A stretch of 64,000 nt of DNA from Corbicula japonica (taxonomy: Eukaryota; Mollusca; Bivalvia; Venerida; Cyrenidae): contig JAZAYU010000009.1 in the NCBI GenBank assembly GCA_038501625.1, positions 6,686,396-6,750,395 on the forward strand. Reading direction: 5' to 3'. This document shows positions 56,001-64,000 of the stretch, piece by piece. Numbering within the stretch: position 1 is the first letter of the stretch; each line of letters starts with the position of its first letter. The translations under genes were made by a program, and so were the position numbers. Under the pieces are notes generated by a model, which was not told the origin of the DNA, did not search any database, and saw only the letters and a list, made by a program, of their open reading frames with translations.

Positions 56001-59000
56001 AATTCATTTCTAACTTTAACCCTTAACTCCAATTAATATGAACCTTAAGTTTATGGCATGGGCAGTGTAGAATTAGATCACCCTGCATCTCTGTGCTGTT
56101 TGATCAGGATCTGCACTGTTCAATTTAAGATTCATAAGGTTATTTCTAAACAAGATGTGACCAGTGTAGGTCCTGATCAGATGACACAAATATTTAGTCT
56201 GATCCGGATCTACACTAGATGCACATGTGATAAAGGCATATACATTGTATATGGCAGAAAGGGGCTGTATGTCAATCAGTTTTTCTTATGCCCCTTAGAA
56301 TGAACAATCTTTCTTAATGAATATTATCATCTTCAACTAGAATCTATTTCAGAAATTACTCTACTTCATAAAGCTATTTCAGTTACTAACTAAGTCAATG
56401 CGATAATATATTGCTAGTCAGAAATATTAACACTTTATATGCCATATTAATTTAACTAAAAACAAAATTTATAAGAAGATATAATTCAGGGACATTAGAT
56501 GCAGATTCTTGCATTTTGATGCAAGCATATTTATTTTTTTTTTCAAATTTAACACCCCCACCATTTTGAGTTTGGGGTCATTTTGATGTTGGAGAATTTA
56601 AATAATTAAGTGGTCAATTTTTGCAATAATAGTGATTAATATTGTGCACATGTCTATTGCATTTTAACCCTTTACTTTTGGCTGATTGTGAATCCACTAA
56701 AATGAGGTGAAAATGACTTTTCAGATTTAGCACATAGAGGAACCCTGGATAAGAATTATATTTTATTTTAAATATGTTTTTTCCCAAGCTCAGAATATGG
56801 TGGGGTCAAATGTGGGAAAAAAACTTAATTGCTTACGTCAAAATGCAAGAATCTGCATACAGATCTATTGATAATTGAAACCCCTGAGGTGGGAAATCAA
56901 GTCAGTGGTTAATTTGCAAGTTTATTCTACACTGATATAAATTTGTCTTAAAAAGTGAGATTGTTTTTTTGGTTACCTTGGGAAAACTAGGTAATTTTAA
57001 CATTAAAAATACTGGTTTCCCTAGGCTATGTGGTAGTATTGATAAATCAAATAAATAAAATTTCAACAATTTTGAGCAACAAAAGCTTTTCCAAAATTGA
57101 AGGTGCTGCATTATTCATTTCATATCTGGGACCTACTAAATATATCTGGGTGGTCTTAAAGCTTGGCCGTTTGTCTCTGACTGCAGGCCTTATAGTCTGC
57201 ATGTCCCATCTGTTTAGTTCATTAATCTGGGCCAAATCATCCGGCCATATTGTCTGCATATCATTGAAGCTTAGGAAGCTAATTTCAGCTGTTCTTGCAA
57301 ACAAATAAAACTATTTACCTTGTAAAGACCTGTAAATCTGGATGGTGTAATTGCCGGTGTGATACGGAACTTTGTTTTCCAAAGTGCTTGAACATGTTGA
57401 AGTTGAAGTGTCTATCTTTACATCCTCACCAGAAAATGTAAACAATATTCAGATGTGTGTTCATGCAGCTGGTTGATACAAATCATCAAATGCAAAATAT
57501 GCCAAACTTTTAAAGTAAAGTTGATTGCACATTTATGCATACAATGACTGTCCTCATGCAATTTTAGGAATACAGTTGAAACAGTTTCAAAACTCTTCCT
57601 GACCTTTCGGAAATTACACAGTGTCTGTAATAAATTTTTGTCGATGTTTGTGTTTAAATTTTGTAATCCTTCCAGGATTTCGCGGAGTCAAGTTAATTCC
57701 ACTTCCAAAAAAAACCACATTTGGAATCATTTTCATGATTTTCACAATTAAAATTCGCACAAAACATTAGCTAGACAGCCCATAGAGCGCTCTTTTTGTT
57801 GAAACAAAATCTTCGAAAATGTTTAATGTTTAAGGTAAACACAATTGAGGGGAGATCACTGGAGGTGTGTGTAGTTTGGGCTAAACCCCATACGTCTTAC
57901 GTAACAAAACGTAAAACTGTCGACACATTATATATTTTGAATAAATCAAAAATACATCCCTCAAAATACTGAAACACTTCAACATTTTTGCAATGTGTCT
58001 GCGTTCAGAATATGCGTTCAGAATATTGCCATTTGACGGTGCATAGAATCACCGAAAACAACCAAATAACCGAATAAGACCGAAAAAGGGACCGAATATG
58101 ATTAAAATTTGAATTTAAACATAAATGCTATTTATTTTAAAAGTGGTATTGGGTACAAAAATAATGTTTTGGGTACACTTTTCTGTCTTTTTCGTTGTTT
58201 TCGGTTATGTTGGTCTTAGTCGGTGTTTTGGGGGTAGTTTTCGGTAATTCTATTCACCCGCCATATTGCGTCATTTTGATTGTATTACACATACGCAGTT
58301 TATTTGATTATATATATCGATATTATCAGTACGCCTTCGTTGCTTTCATTGAGTAAGAGTTTTACTGATTATTCTTTAAAAGCAATCAATTTAATTGATC
58401 GTAAACAACTGATTTTCTATGATTGCTTTTGGAACTCTTTTCTGACGTCTACCAGAAGCTGTACTTCGACTTTTTCATTTGAGCGCACCTGCTGAAAGGT
58501 CTGTGATTTCGAATTGCGGTTTCTTTAGCCTGCGGCTATATAGCCGCCGGCTAAATATTTGTTTTAGACTACATTTTCTGCACCTGAGTACAGGATAAGA
58601 AAAGAAGATATGAACATATGATTTATAGACTATAAAACACATATTATCTCTTACTCTAATGATGTCGAAGACTAAAGATGCTCTGAACATATCATCTAAC
58701 TGAATGTCGTCATTTTCTAACAGATCTTGTAAGCTTCCCTTTGCACAATATGCAGTCACTACTAGAATATTCGGGGGATCCATACATGCTCCTATAAACG
58801 GATTTAAGTTGTCATGGCGTAAATCACGTATCTGAAAGAAAATGAGAAAAATCTTGTTAACAATGCATAGCACAAGTTGCTTTATAGGTCAGTTTAAATA
58901 ATTACCTATCGATATCTCATCTACAATGATATGTTTAAAAATAAAAGTTTTCATTGTCGAAAAGAAGTGCTGATTTATTACTAATGAGTAGACGCATAGT

Positions 59001-61404
59001 GTTAGAAAAATTTCGCAAATATATCAGTATTCTATGACTGTCTTGAAGTTACTTCGAGGCTTACAGGACGCTTAATAATCTTGATCAAAGCGACAGTGTT
59101 ACACATGCAATAATGCTTGCGTTCTCAAGCTTCTTTTTTATGTAGAAACAAACCGTATATTGTCTTCATAGATAAGTTGTTCTAATATAAGATAAAATCT
59201 ATATATTTTCTATCACATACATGACTCTATGAATAGCACTAAAAAGTCGAATGAAGGTCATAACTATCAAGGAATGTGACTTCCGTATTGAGAATTACCT
59301 GACCTCAAAAATATCCGAAATGAAAACAGACATATTCACAAAACGTATAATCAGCAATGAAAGATTAAGTTATTGCTCCGTTCGTCATTTCTTTGTCATA
59401 GTAAAAAAAATCAAAATCTCTCTAACGGCAAAATGCAGCTTAATAAAAATTTGCACAAACCAATGTTATATTTATACATATAATTTACATACGCTAAGAA
59501 AAGTAAGAACAGTAAAGGAAAATACTCAGACCTAAAAATTACATAACATTCTATTTGCAATTAATTACAAAAACGAAGCAACACTAAATATTAATTAAAA
59601 TGTCTACTCACAACAATATTTAAGGTCCTTTGGTTTAACAAACGTATACAATGTGAGTTATTTGTAAAAGTGTGTTTGACATTCAATTTCCTGGTCGCGA
59701 AAATTGATGACCAAACATTAAAAATGTTAATTTCTCTCTCCATACTTGAAAGTTATTATCAATGACCTTGGATAATGTTGTCAGTATTATTTTGCTTATG
59801 TTGGCATTTGAATTGTTGTTTTGTGTTGCATCGTTTTTGTGAAAAATATTATCAAATAGCATTTTAGGGATTTTTAAGGTCTAACTATTTTTCTTTACTG
59901 TTCTTACCTTTCTTTACGTATGTAGAATAATCATAAACTTATTCTACATACGTTAAGAAAGGTAAGAACAGTAAAGAAAAATAGTTAGACCTTAAAAATC
60001 CCTGTGAATTGTACAAAGTTTGATGGAACTGCATTGTGCCGTTTAAGAGATTTTGATATTTTTTCTCTTTTTTTTTTGTCTTTGACAAAGCAATGACAAA
60101 CGGCGCAATACATTAATGCGAGATGTAAACATTTCTAATATATTAAAGTTTGAAAGTTCCATCATCGCATCTACTGAACGGAACCAATTAAAGGAGAGTG
60201 ACCAATGCTACTTTGTTTCCGAAGGTTTAACCTGGTTTAAGGTCACGTGAACTCTTCCACAAAATCATAAACGGAATTCACATATTAAACATAGTATACC
60301 CAATCAAGTGTTATATCAATATACATGTACCCAAATAGAGTTAAATAAGGCGAAAATGAAATTTCAAACCCCTTTTTGATAACAATAACCTGTGAAAAGC
60401 ATTTAGTTCATATTATGGTCCTCATCTGCTAAAGCGCATTTAATGGTTCTCAATAACATTACAAAGGTTAATGTGATAGCTTCCAACGCTTCTAAAACTT
60501 TATAAAGAATCATCTATGAAATATATTTAAAGACTAAAGAGAAAAATAACATGAGAAAGAAACAATTACGAAATGCGTTATCGGTGGGTTTTCTGGTCTA
60601 TAAACATATTAAAAAAAAGTAAAAAGAAAATTATCATATAAAATTCCTGACATGACATTTTTGGCAGAAAAAATGAGAATGCGACATAATACCTAATATT
60701 TTTAAAAGTCATCGTTTATATTTGAAACAATGTCGGTACCAAACTTCTGACCGATGGCAATTGTATTATGTTACAAGATACTCACCACCTTCAGTTCTTT
60801 GCGTATATTTCGTGTAAGTTCAAGGTTTTTTTTGCGTATGTTCCTAACAGCAACAATCATTCCTTTGTAAGTGGCCACACAGGTAAAAAGCTGCCGGAAG
60901 TCAAGCTCACCCTGTGAAATCAGGGACATCTGACTATTCACCCGTACCACACCTGACCGCTGAAAATCCAACAACATTACAATAAAGCGGGTTTTAGGTT
61001 CATATGAAATAAATGGATTGCCCAATCACAACTTTGTTTGGCAAACATAGCTCCACCAGTCTACAAACTCACTATTATTGCGGTTGCCAAATTGCTTTTA
61101 ATGCATTTTTAAAACGAAAAGTAACTGACTTTAAACTCGCACAAAATATCTGACAAACATTGTAGCAGAAAACAATGACTGTAAAAGCTCTCTTTTCTCA
61201 CGTTTCTCTCCAATATATGGGCAGCTTTTGTAAGGTTTTAAGCTCTATGTTTTTCAACCGTGATATATCTACTAGTTAAAACTTACACGTCCTTTGGTTC
61301 CGCCCATCACACCCATTGACGAAACGTTCTGTTCTTTGAATTCTATGTCTTTAAAATCTATTTTCCACAGCAAACTTGCTAGATCATTCTCGTATTTCCA
61401 GTTT
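31599..61404 (-). CDS. Receptor-type guanylate cyclase, intracellular part (5' exons missing)
   Basis: Twelve exons with matched phases give 696 codons without a stop: 61404-61287, 60959-60786, 58831-58655, 46928-46763, 46039-45890, 45590-45410, 44195-44055, 43622-43499, 42997-42859, 33987-33784, 32770-32679 and 32024-31599. The enzyme makes cGMP from GTP as a membrane receptor dimer. Residues 1-315 are the kinase homology domain: [13 protein letters not shown] start, Arg78 in place of the ATP-site Lys (IVAVRN), HGKLKSSN at 169-176 instead of a catalytic HRD loop, and TDFG at 188-191. Residues 323-368 form the dimerisation helix. The catalytic domain follows: metal Asp395 (FSDICGFT) and Asp439, guanine-selecting Glu435 and Cys507, transition-state Asn514 and Arg518. 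Residues about 570-696 are a polar tail. It is closest in style to natriuretic peptide/speract receptors. Ligand and transmembrane exons must lie beyond 64000. The first exon begins mid-codon. Confidence 0.93.
32036..32182. mobile_element. Palindromic MITE abutting a splice acceptor
   Basis: Complete foldback (centre GGCGGCCAGTCGCC, a few mismatches) inside intron 11 of the cyclase. Its edge is about 10 bases upstream, in transcript sense, of the acceptor AG at 32025-32026. Confidence 0.87.
32679..32770 (-). CDS. Guanylate cyclase exon: end of catalytic domain
   Basis: [20 protein letters not shown] and [11 protein letters not shown]. The acceptor is CATTTCAG-like and the donor GTATGT; phase 0 at the end. 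Confidence 0.9.
32882..33240 (-). repeat. Dispersed repeat family A copy
   Basis: Inverse orientation of 6085-6420: TTTCTCGTTTAGGGCAATCC, GGGGACCATATGCAGCTGA, CATATGCACACCATTGTTTG and TTTTCCATTACTGCCCATG are all recognisable. Lies in intron 10 of the cyclase. Confidence 0.7.
33784..33987 (-). CDS. Guanylate cyclase exon: catalytic core
   Basis: [37 protein letters not shown] and [20 protein letters not shown]. Cys507 marks guanylate rather than adenylate specificity; Asn514 and Arg518 are the transition-state pair. Confidence 0.93.
34595..34694. mobile_element. Palindromic MITE, AAGATCATAAAAC subfamily, short copy
   Basis: Outer ends GGGCCCAAGATCATAAAAC and TTTTGTGATCTTGGGCAC; the core GATTGGCTGAAATGG region is missing, leaving a 100-bp foldback. 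Same subfamily as 46537-46735. Confidence 0.82.
36244..36391. mobile_element. Palindromic MITE
   Basis: Almost perfect foldback with centre GGCGACCAGTCGCC; one of the best preserved copies. Lies about 100 bases from the first 1.94-kb twin element. Confidence 0.9.
36492..38433. mobile_element. 1.94-kb twin element, copy 1
   Basis: Nearly identical to 39525-41466 at a constant offset of 3033 bases. Short inverted ends ATGCGAGCTCTAG (36518-36530) and CTAGAGCTCGCAT (38419-38431) lie close to the shared boundaries. A GAGCCCCC-TT-CGGGGGCTC-type hairpin sits near the right end. An internal foldback has 33-bp outer arms (37379-37411/37651-37683) and 31-bp GC-rich inner arms (37526-37556/37621-37651) around two 35-bp direct repeats. 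No long frame exists; a short coding-like stretch ([21 protein letters not shown]) lies near 38270. Class not determined. Confidence 0.82.
39525..41466. mobile_element. 1.94-kb twin element, copy 2
   Basis: Same length and internal structure as copy 1, with only scattered substitutions and small compensating indels. It is inserted in an AT-rich (TTA)n stretch that continues on both sides. The 1.1 kb between the copies is not duplicated, which argues for two insertions rather than a tandem duplication of the locus. Confidence 0.82.
41660..41830 (-). repeat. SINE-like family B fragment
   Basis: TTGGGAGGCTGTGTTTTCTG followed by CCAGTGGCAATTCCTGA is the inverse of the family B start. Confidence 0.5.
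42859..42997 (-). CDS. Guanylate cyclase exon: second catalytic motif
   Basis: [16 protein letters not shown] and [20 protein letters not shown]. Glu435 (base recognition) and Asp439 (metal) are present. Confidence 0.92.
43499..43622 (-). CDS. Guanylate cyclase exon: first catalytic motif
   Basis: [19 protein letters not shown] followed by [19 protein letters not shown]. Asp395 in FSDICGF is the first metal ligand. Confidence 0.92.
43830..44010 (-). mobile_element. tRNA-derived SINE in cyclase intron 7
   Basis: On the minus strand: A box TGGTCTAGGGG (43994-43984), anticodon-loop-like CTCCAGA (CCA, Trp-like), and a perfect B box GTTCGAGTC (43950-43942), followed by an unrelated body (AGGTTCGTCTTCAGTTTCC, ATTCGGCGCGAGTACTAATT). 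The acceptor stem does not pair, so it is a SINE head rather than a tRNA gene. It starts 45 bases beyond the donor of the dimerisation-helix exon. Confidence 0.7.
44055..44195 (-). CDS. Guanylate cyclase exon: dimerisation helix
   Basis: [36 protein letters not shown] and LLQMLPR: the conserved coiled-coil signalling helix between pseudokinase and cyclase domains. Confidence 0.92.
44932..44975 (+). repeat. TTG microsatellite
   Basis: A (TTG)n run with interruptions follows AAGAATAAAATAGTGC, so it resembles the signal and tail of a retroelement 3' end. Confidence 0.55.
45215..45452 (-). repeat. 59-bp tandem repeat duplicating an exon end and splice donor
   Basis: Four copies of a 59-bp unit. 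The first in transcript order (right-most) is the real 3' end of the cyclase exon at 45590-45410 with its donor. The other three lie in the intron and repeat both the coding end ([12 protein letters not shown]) and the GTAAGT donor. Donor positions are 45409, 45350, 45291 (here GT is changed to TT) and 45232. Confidence 0.88.
45410..45590 (-). CDS. Guanylate cyclase exon: C-lobe of pseudokinase
   Basis: [17 protein letters not shown] through [15 protein letters not shown] to [10 protein letters not shown]. The donor must be the first of several tandem copies (45409-45404); reading on meets an in-frame TAA immediately. Confidence 0.9.
45890..46039 (-). CDS. Guanylate cyclase exon: activation-segment equivalent
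   Basis: Not an ATG-started frame, found by similarity: [34 protein letters not shown] and [11 protein letters not shown]. Phase 1 at both ends. Confidence 0.9.
46383..46535 (-). repeat. Dispersed repeat family A copy
   Basis: Inverse of the family A start: TTTTCATTACTGCACATGAA, CTTGCATTGTTTTGATATTT and GTCGTGTTCGAGGACTTTC. Lies directly beside a palindromic MITE. Confidence 0.6.
46537..46735. mobile_element. Palindromic MITE, AAGATCATAAAAC subfamily, with triplicated end
   Basis: The left end unit CTGTGCCCAAGATCATAAAC occurs three times in tandem (46537, 46561 and 46585, with small changes) before the foldback proper, centred on GGCAACCAGTCGCC. The element stops 28 bases short of cyclase exon 46763-46928. 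Confidence 0.82.
46763..46928 (-). CDS. Guanylate cyclase exon: pseudo-catalytic loop
   Basis: Residues 157-211 plus one base: [20 protein letters not shown] then [10 protein letters not shown] and an acidic insert [10 protein letters not shown]. Joins in frame to FDIIR of the previous exon, as in known cyclases. Confidence 0.9.
47757..48534. repeat. Degenerate 40-bp satellite, left block
   Basis: Repeats of the form AGTCTCAAATTCTGAGCA followed by ATTGATTG(G/C)TTTAAATTGAG, heavily diverged, with one reiteration of the CGGGGAAATGTTACCCCGG motif at about 48080. Confidence 0.8.
48539..49321. mobile_element. Nested TTAA-flanked element (783 bp)
   Basis: Perfect 17-bp terminal inverted repeats GGTAAGACCTGTGTAAT / ATTACACAGGTCTTACC, flanked by TTAA on both sides (48535-48538 and 49322-49325). 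Removing it restores a normal satellite unit (GGTTTAAATTGA). TTAA targets are typical of piggyBac-like elements, but the ends do not start with the usual CCY. An internal 97-codon frame (48908-49201) resembles nothing I know. A B-box-like GGTTCAAATCC lies on the minus strand near 49210. Confidence 0.85.
49322..50545. repeat. Degenerate 40-bp satellite, right block, with inverted segments
   Basis: Same unit as the left block. At 49375-49510 and 50370-50545 the units run in the opposite orientation (CAGAATTTGAGAC..CTCAATTTAAAC), so the block can fold on itself. Confidence 0.8.
50855..50922 (+). other. tRNA-like sequence inside family C
   Basis: Counterpart of 17243-17310: A box TGGTGTAGCGG (50861-50871), B box GTTCAGTGC with one mismatch, GGAGGCCCCGG in between. 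The loop would read CAA instead of CTC. Not a functional tRNA by stem pairing. Confidence 0.5.
51958..52060 (+). repeat. SINE-like family B start
   Basis: TTGAAATATGCATATCAGGA, then AACACAGCCTCCCCAAGC and a GAGAGAGG stretch, identical in order to 13768-13835 and 25583 onward, then lost. Confidence 0.6.
53300..53446. mobile_element. Palindromic MITE
   Basis: Complete foldback with compensating change (GGCTAAAATGG on the left, CCATTTTAGCC on the right), centre GGCGACCAGTCGCC. Confidence 0.9.
53974..54702 (+). mobile_element. Dispersed element with TGACCTAGTGACCTAG repeats
   Basis: Ends contain CGCTCACCTGTCA and TTGACAGATGAGC, a short inverted match. Inside, two diverged units of about 170 bp each carry TTGACCTAGTGA(C/T)CTAG, TCAAG(A/G)TCACATGACCCAG, GACCTAGATATCATTGAGAT and TTGAAGAAGATC. 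TGACCT half-sites with 2-base spacing recur. No coding frame. The element type is one I associate with bivalve genomes. Confidence 0.7.
55460..55625 (+). repeat. Foldback-arm relative (single copy)
   Basis: GATGCAGATTCTTGCATCTT, GACCCCAGCTAATTTTGAG and TGATTTATTTTTGCAATAAT match the left arm and adjacent part of the foldback at 56498-56859. Confidence 0.6.
56498..56859. mobile_element. Foldback element, about 80-bp inverted arms
   Basis: Left arm 56499-56580 (ATGCAGATTCTTGCATTTTG to the TTTTGAGTTTGGGG block) is mirrored by 56785-56859 (CAAGCTCAGAATATGGTGGG to CAAAATGCAAGAATCTGCAT). Spacer about 200 bases, no frame. Confidence 0.7.
58037..58259. mobile_element. Small MITE with CCGAAAAC-rich inverted ends
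   Basis: The left end GGTGCATAGAATCACCGAAA is mirrored by the right end TTTTCGGTAATTCTATTCAC. Inside are several ACCGAATA/ACCGAAAA motifs in both orientations. 223 bp, no coding potential. Confidence 0.65.
58655..58831 (-). CDS. Guanylate cyclase exon: pseudokinase hinge region
   Basis: Residues 98-156, phase 0 at both ends: [16 protein letters not shown], the hinge-like [16 protein letters not shown] and [11 protein letters not shown]. The next intron is 11.7 kb. Confidence 0.9.
59866..60003. repeat. 138-bp near-perfect palindrome
   Basis: Arms of about 65 bases (AGGGATTTTTAAGGTCTAAC at the outer left, its complement at the outer right) around an 8-base loop, with only one or two mismatches. 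A diverged half-copy lies at 59480-59545. It lies in cyclase intron 2 and is distinct in sequence from the other palindromic family. Confidence 0.85.
60786..60959 (-). CDS. Guanylate cyclase exon: ATP-site region of pseudokinase
   Basis: Residues 40-97, phase 0 at both ends. Contains [16 protein letters not shown]; the position of the kinase VAVK lysine is Arg78. Confidence 0.88.
61287..61404 (-). CDS. Guanylate cyclase exon: start of kinase homology domain
   Basis: Acceptor TTATTTCAG, donor GTAAGT. Encodes residues 1-39, [19 protein letters not shown] to TKGR. The first base completes a codon from a missing upstream exon. Confidence 0.85.
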
Positions 61405-61572
61405 CTGAAATAAGATTACCAATTGTCTCTAATAAAGAACAGAAGACCTGTCACATCAAGAGAAAGCGGTCTTCTTTTCGATTTGATTTATCACTTGAAT
61501 AAATCTGATTGTGTAACTTGGTTAGGAAATTTAGATTTCTGTCTTTTAACTGGCCCCAAAAAGTGTTCAGAC

Positions 61573-61721
61573 TGGGCTGAAGGTTATAAAGCTGAGATTG
61601 GAAACCAGTCTCAAATCTCATGCATCTGATTGGCTGAAATGTCGACTGGTCGCCATTTCAGCCAATCAGATGCTTGAGATTTGAGACTGGTTACCATGCT
61701 CAGTTTTATAACCTTGGGCAC
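61573..61721. mobile_element. Palindromic MITE
   Basis: Complete foldback, centre GTCGACTGGTCGCC, with outer ends GGGCTGAAGGTTATAAAGC and TATAACCTTGGGCA. Lies upstream of the first cyclase exon in the window. Confidence 0.88.
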
Positions 61722-61844
61722 TGAACACTTCACACAGATGATATATCGCATTTCTGTACGGCCGTTGGAGTGAAAACGACTCGGGCTGCTCGCTTAAGAG
61801 TCGTCGTTTAGAGTAAACGACTCACAAATTCTAAACCATTGGTC

Positions 61845-63430
61845 GGAACAGTAAAGAAAATATCACCGAATAAATTCGGTTTCCAAAAAGGGAAATCTAC
61901 AGAGGAGTGTATTTTTATCTTACATTCCATTATAGCCAAGTCGTTAAACGACAAGAAAAAAGTATATGTTACATTCCTTGACTTATAAACAGCATACGAC
62001 AACCTAGATAGAAATTGTATTTGGCAAAAACGTATTAATGAAAATCTAAGTACAAAAATGATAAAAGCAATTAAGTAAATACATGAAGTTGTAAAAGCGC
62101 GCGTAAGATATAAAAGTAATTCTGAAATGTTCAGCTTGTATAAGGGATTGAAACAAGGGGATCCGATTTCAAGTCTTATATTTTTATTTTTCCTCAATGA
62201 TATTTTGCCAAGTATAAACTCAAATGTTGAAGGTATATTTACAATAGATGATATTAAATTATTTATACTTATGTTCGCATGCGATGCCGTACTATTCGCT
62301 AACACACCGGGAGCATTACAATCTATGTTATATAATTTAGAGAGATATTACAATACCTGGAATCTCAAGATTAATACAAAAAGATCGAAGGTTATGATTT
62401 TTTAAAGAGGAAGACACACAACTTATGATTTTTTATCTTAATAATTCCAAACTTGAAATTGTATCTGACTTTAAATATCCTGGGGTTACATTTTACAAAA
62501 ATAAAAAGTGGCAACGAACTCAAAAACATATAGCTAATAATTCATTATTCGCGTTACATAAACTCTTTACTGTCTTTAACCAGATTGATTTACAAACGTT
62601 ACAAAAATGCAAACTTTTTGGTTCGCTACTAGGCTCAAAATTAAATTACGGAGCCGCGGTTTGGGGAAACCATGGGGCAACATATATTGAAGTGATTCAC
62701 ACTAAATTTTGTAGAAAATTTTTAGGGGTAAGAAAATCAACAAATTCTAGATGCGCTCTACGGAGAACTAGGCCGCTATCCAATGCATATTACAAGAAAA
62801 ACTTTAATGGTCAAATATTGGATAAAAATATTAACAATGGACGAAAATATAGAATTTATAAAACCATAGAACAAGATGCAATAAATAATGATACATATAA
62901 TGGTGAATAAATAATTCAAAAAGATTAGAATCGTATTGCATGTTTAAACATAACTTTACATTCGAAAAATACCTTGATTGTATAAAAGGAAATAAATACC
63001 GCCTGGCTTAAACAAAATTTAGATTATCGGCACATGATCTGGAAATTGAAAAAAGAAGACATAATAATATACCAAGAGAGACAGAAAATGTAAAAATTGC
63101 AACATGAAACAAATAGAAAGCGAGTATCATTTTTGTTTAGTCTGCCCTAAATACAGAAATTTACGATTAAAATATTCTAAGCCTTATTTTAACAATTGGC
63201 CAAATATTAATAAAATTGAACAACTTATGACCGAGAATTTGAAAACTACATATAATATTGCGAAGTTTATTTTTTCAGCTGTAAAAGAAAGACAAAAATA
63301 TTTTGAAAATTATATTGTTAACATTTAGTTGAACTATGCCTCTCAAATAAATGTCTACCACTAAATATTTATGTGTTTGCTATAAGCACTTTGTGTTTAA
63401 TGCAATAAATGTGATTGTTGTTGTTGTTTA
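61845..63430 (+). pseudogene. Decayed LINE: reverse transcriptase and C-terminal domain
   Basis: A broken ORF2-like frame. KKVYVTFLDL-stop-TAYDNLD is the first catalytic block with a nonsense mutation. YKGLKQGDPISSLIFLFFLN (62127 onward) is the next block. MFACDAVLFA corresponds to the catalytic (Y/F)ADD box with the first Asp replaced by Cys. A frameshift near 62405 moves the frame to 62425-62910 (thumb and GSKLNYGAAVWG region). The tail, 63104-63328, has the ESEYHFCLVCPKYRNLRLKY zinc-knuckle-like end. A (TTG)n tail near 63413-63428 closes the 3' end. Non-functional; it may occupy the intron before the first visible cyclase exon. Confidence 0.8.
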
Positions 63431-64000
63431 AAACCGAACGTGTGTTGCAACATCAAGAGAAACAAATCGTCGAGATAAATGTAATAATTTGAAGGCCTGT
63501 TTGGCAATAAATGTAACACTTTTGAATTAACGACAATAACTCAATGCTGATGACAATAACTCAATCCTGATAACCCACCTGATGATGACTTTGCATATAC
63601 CTACTTAAAATTTCGTTTGTTTTCGAGTTTGCGAGGGTATAGTAATGCAACAGTTTTTTCAAACTTTGATATTAATTTATTCACTGTATCTTTATGTATA
63701 AAAACTACTATTTCTGTAAGGAAGATACATTTACCATTAATACGGACAAAGTTGTTCAGTTACATTCATTGCAGAGTGTTAGGTTTATTTCTAAGGTTAC
63801 CATTTTTGTAGGTTGCTAGAGCTTTAACTTTAGAACGGCTAACCATTTATTTCACATTTTTCCAGCAACCAATATTTGTATTTTTAAGTTGTTTAACATC
63901 CATTAATTGTGAACGAACGCTTCTGTCTTGTAAGTTCAAAGTCTATTTCAAACACTAAGCAACAATTTTGGACCGAGAGAGCACGCGCATCATTTTTCTG
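63431..64000. other. No recognisable feature
   Basis: AT-rich sequence after the LINE tail. I found no exon of the cyclase transmembrane or ligand-binding domain, no RNA gene and no repeat family seen elsewhere in the window. Confidence 0.5.

Larger units (their letters stand above)
46929..58654 (-). other. Guanylate cyclase intron 3 (11.7 kb)
   Basis: Contains family C interrupted by a satellite-filled transposon, a palindromic MITE, an NR-motif-rich repeat, foldback elements and a small MITE. No exon-like sequence fitting the cyclase was seen. About 52100-53290 and 56880-58030 hold nothing I can identify. Confidence 0.75.

Noticed and set aside
61405..64000. Transmembrane or ligand-binding exon of the cyclase
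   Set aside because: No minus-strand frame with acceptor and donor encoding a hydrophobic helix or receptor domain was found; the region is MITE, LINE and unidentified AT-rich sequence.

Overview
The window looks like animal nuclear DNA, most likely from a mollusc and probably a bivalve. It is AT-rich and dense in transposons. Genes are split by GT-AG introns, there is no operon structure, and the interspersed repeats (ATGCCCCC-ended elements, TGACCTAGTGACCTAG elements, tRNA-derived SINEs) are of types I associate with bivalve genomes. The taxon is an inference. All exon models below were assembled by hand from reading frame, splice signals and intron phase.

Left third (about 0.6-22.6 kb): a cluster of three paralogous genes for small secreted cysteine-rich peptides of 118, 111 and 91 residues. 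Genes 1 and 2 lie in tandem on the + strand (CDS 1869-5422 and 12952-15470). Gene 3 is on the - strand (CDS 22209-20197) and converges on gene 2. All three have a TATA box, a tiny non-coding first exon, four coding exons with intron phases 2-1-0, a signal peptide, and the same ten-cysteine spacing. I do not recognise the family; this is the best candidate for something undescribed. Genes 1 and 2 still share promoter, intron and 3' flank sequence, so they come from a segmental duplication. Later insertions separate them: a 253-bp tRNA-like tandem array in the 5'UTR intron of gene 1, and a 2.1-kb element in its last intron whose repeat units each carry nuclear-receptor-like and mostly MEF2-like motifs.

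Right half (31.6-61.4 kb, - strand): the 3' part of a receptor-type (natriuretic peptide/speract receptor-like) guanylate cyclase. Twelve exons encode 696 residues: the pseudokinase (kinase homology) domain, the dimerisation linker, a catalytic domain with its key residues present, and a roughly 125-residue tail rich in polar residues. The ligand-binding and transmembrane exons are not in the window and should lie beyond 64000. Two introns (11.7 and 8.9 kb) hold most of the mobile DNA.

Mobile DNA: at least twelve copies of a roughly 145-bp near-perfect palindromic MITE; two hAT-like elements, one with a clean 8-bp target duplication and one splitting a retroelement ORF; two almost identical 1.94-kb elements in one intron; a 3.36-kb TIR element filled with about 40-bp satellite repeats and carrying a nested TTAA-flanked element; a Tc1/mariner-type MITE; LINE fragments at both window edges; and several dispersed SINE-like families. 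The satellite inside the 3.36-kb element resembles the core of the palindromic MITE, which links two otherwise separate repeat types.
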